6,208 bases of DNA from Planctomycetota bacterium. Its GTDB lineage: Bacteria; Planctomycetota; Phycisphaerae; Phycisphaerales; SM1A02. Within the stretch, counting starts at the first letter, position 1; every line of letters begins with the position of its first letter. The notes below the pieces were generated by a model. The model was not told the DNA's origin and ran no database searches. It saw nothing but the letters and a program-made list of their open reading frames with translations. Made by a program: the position numbers and the translations under genes. The DNA lies in assembly GCA_009924765.1 (NCBI GenBank), contig RFQW01000107.1, forward strand, positions 1 through 6,208, given 5' to 3'. This document shows, piece after piece, positions 6,191-6,208 of this stretch.

Positions 6191-6208
6191 TTCGCGGCCT
6201 GCGCCCCG

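Noticed and set aside
6191..6208. Start of a terminator after gene C
   Set aside because: Only 18 GC-rich bases remain, with no complete hairpin in view.

Overview
This window holds a head-to-tail array of three paralogous genes for large secreted proteins, called A, B and C here, all on the + strand. The DNA is GC-rich. The proteins end in paired calcium-loop repeats of the DxDxSGxxDxxD type, carry a Cys-rich GGCSDxxCC...PECCxVAWDxxC module, and contain beta-sandwich domains resembling the bacterial pre-peptidase C-terminal (PPC) fold. That combination is typical of secreted proteins of Planctomycetota, most likely the Phycisphaerae side. No rRNA or housekeeping gene is present to confirm the taxon.

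Layout. Gene A (start lost upstream, ends 1427) lacks its N-terminal third and is followed by a strong intrinsic terminator (1468-1504). Gene B (1644-3852) has its own Shine-Dalgarno sequence and signal peptide. A perfect 49-bp tandem duplication (2210-2307) splits its frame. It ends at a second strong terminator (3883-3921). Gene C (4073-6190) again has its own Shine-Dalgarno sequence and signal peptide, and is interrupted by an in-frame TAG at 5045-5047. The spacers are 216 and 220 bp, and the terminators inside them indicate that each gene is transcribed separately.

Protein architecture, read from B and C after mentally repairing the lesions (about 719 and 705 codons): Sec signal peptide; N-terminal beta-rich domain with RDLD...QPCY...GRDVGGF; Cys-rich module; PPC-like beta-sandwich with an inserted DxNxDG loop; a second beta-rich domain of unknown function; and a C-terminal dockerin-like or EF-hand-like pair of calcium loops. 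No catalytic motif is visible in any domain, so an adhesive, structural or surface role is an inference only.

The most interesting signals are evolutionary. Both complete members of the array are broken by short slippage-type lesions: a 49-bp duplication in B, and in C a stop codon that alignment explains as the junction codon of a 12-nt deletion. The reading frames downstream remain well preserved. The last ~165 bp of all three genes are almost identical even at synonymous sites while the rest has diverged, which suggests gene conversion or a shared C-terminal cassette. I see no defence system, mobile element, CRISPR array or RNA gene.
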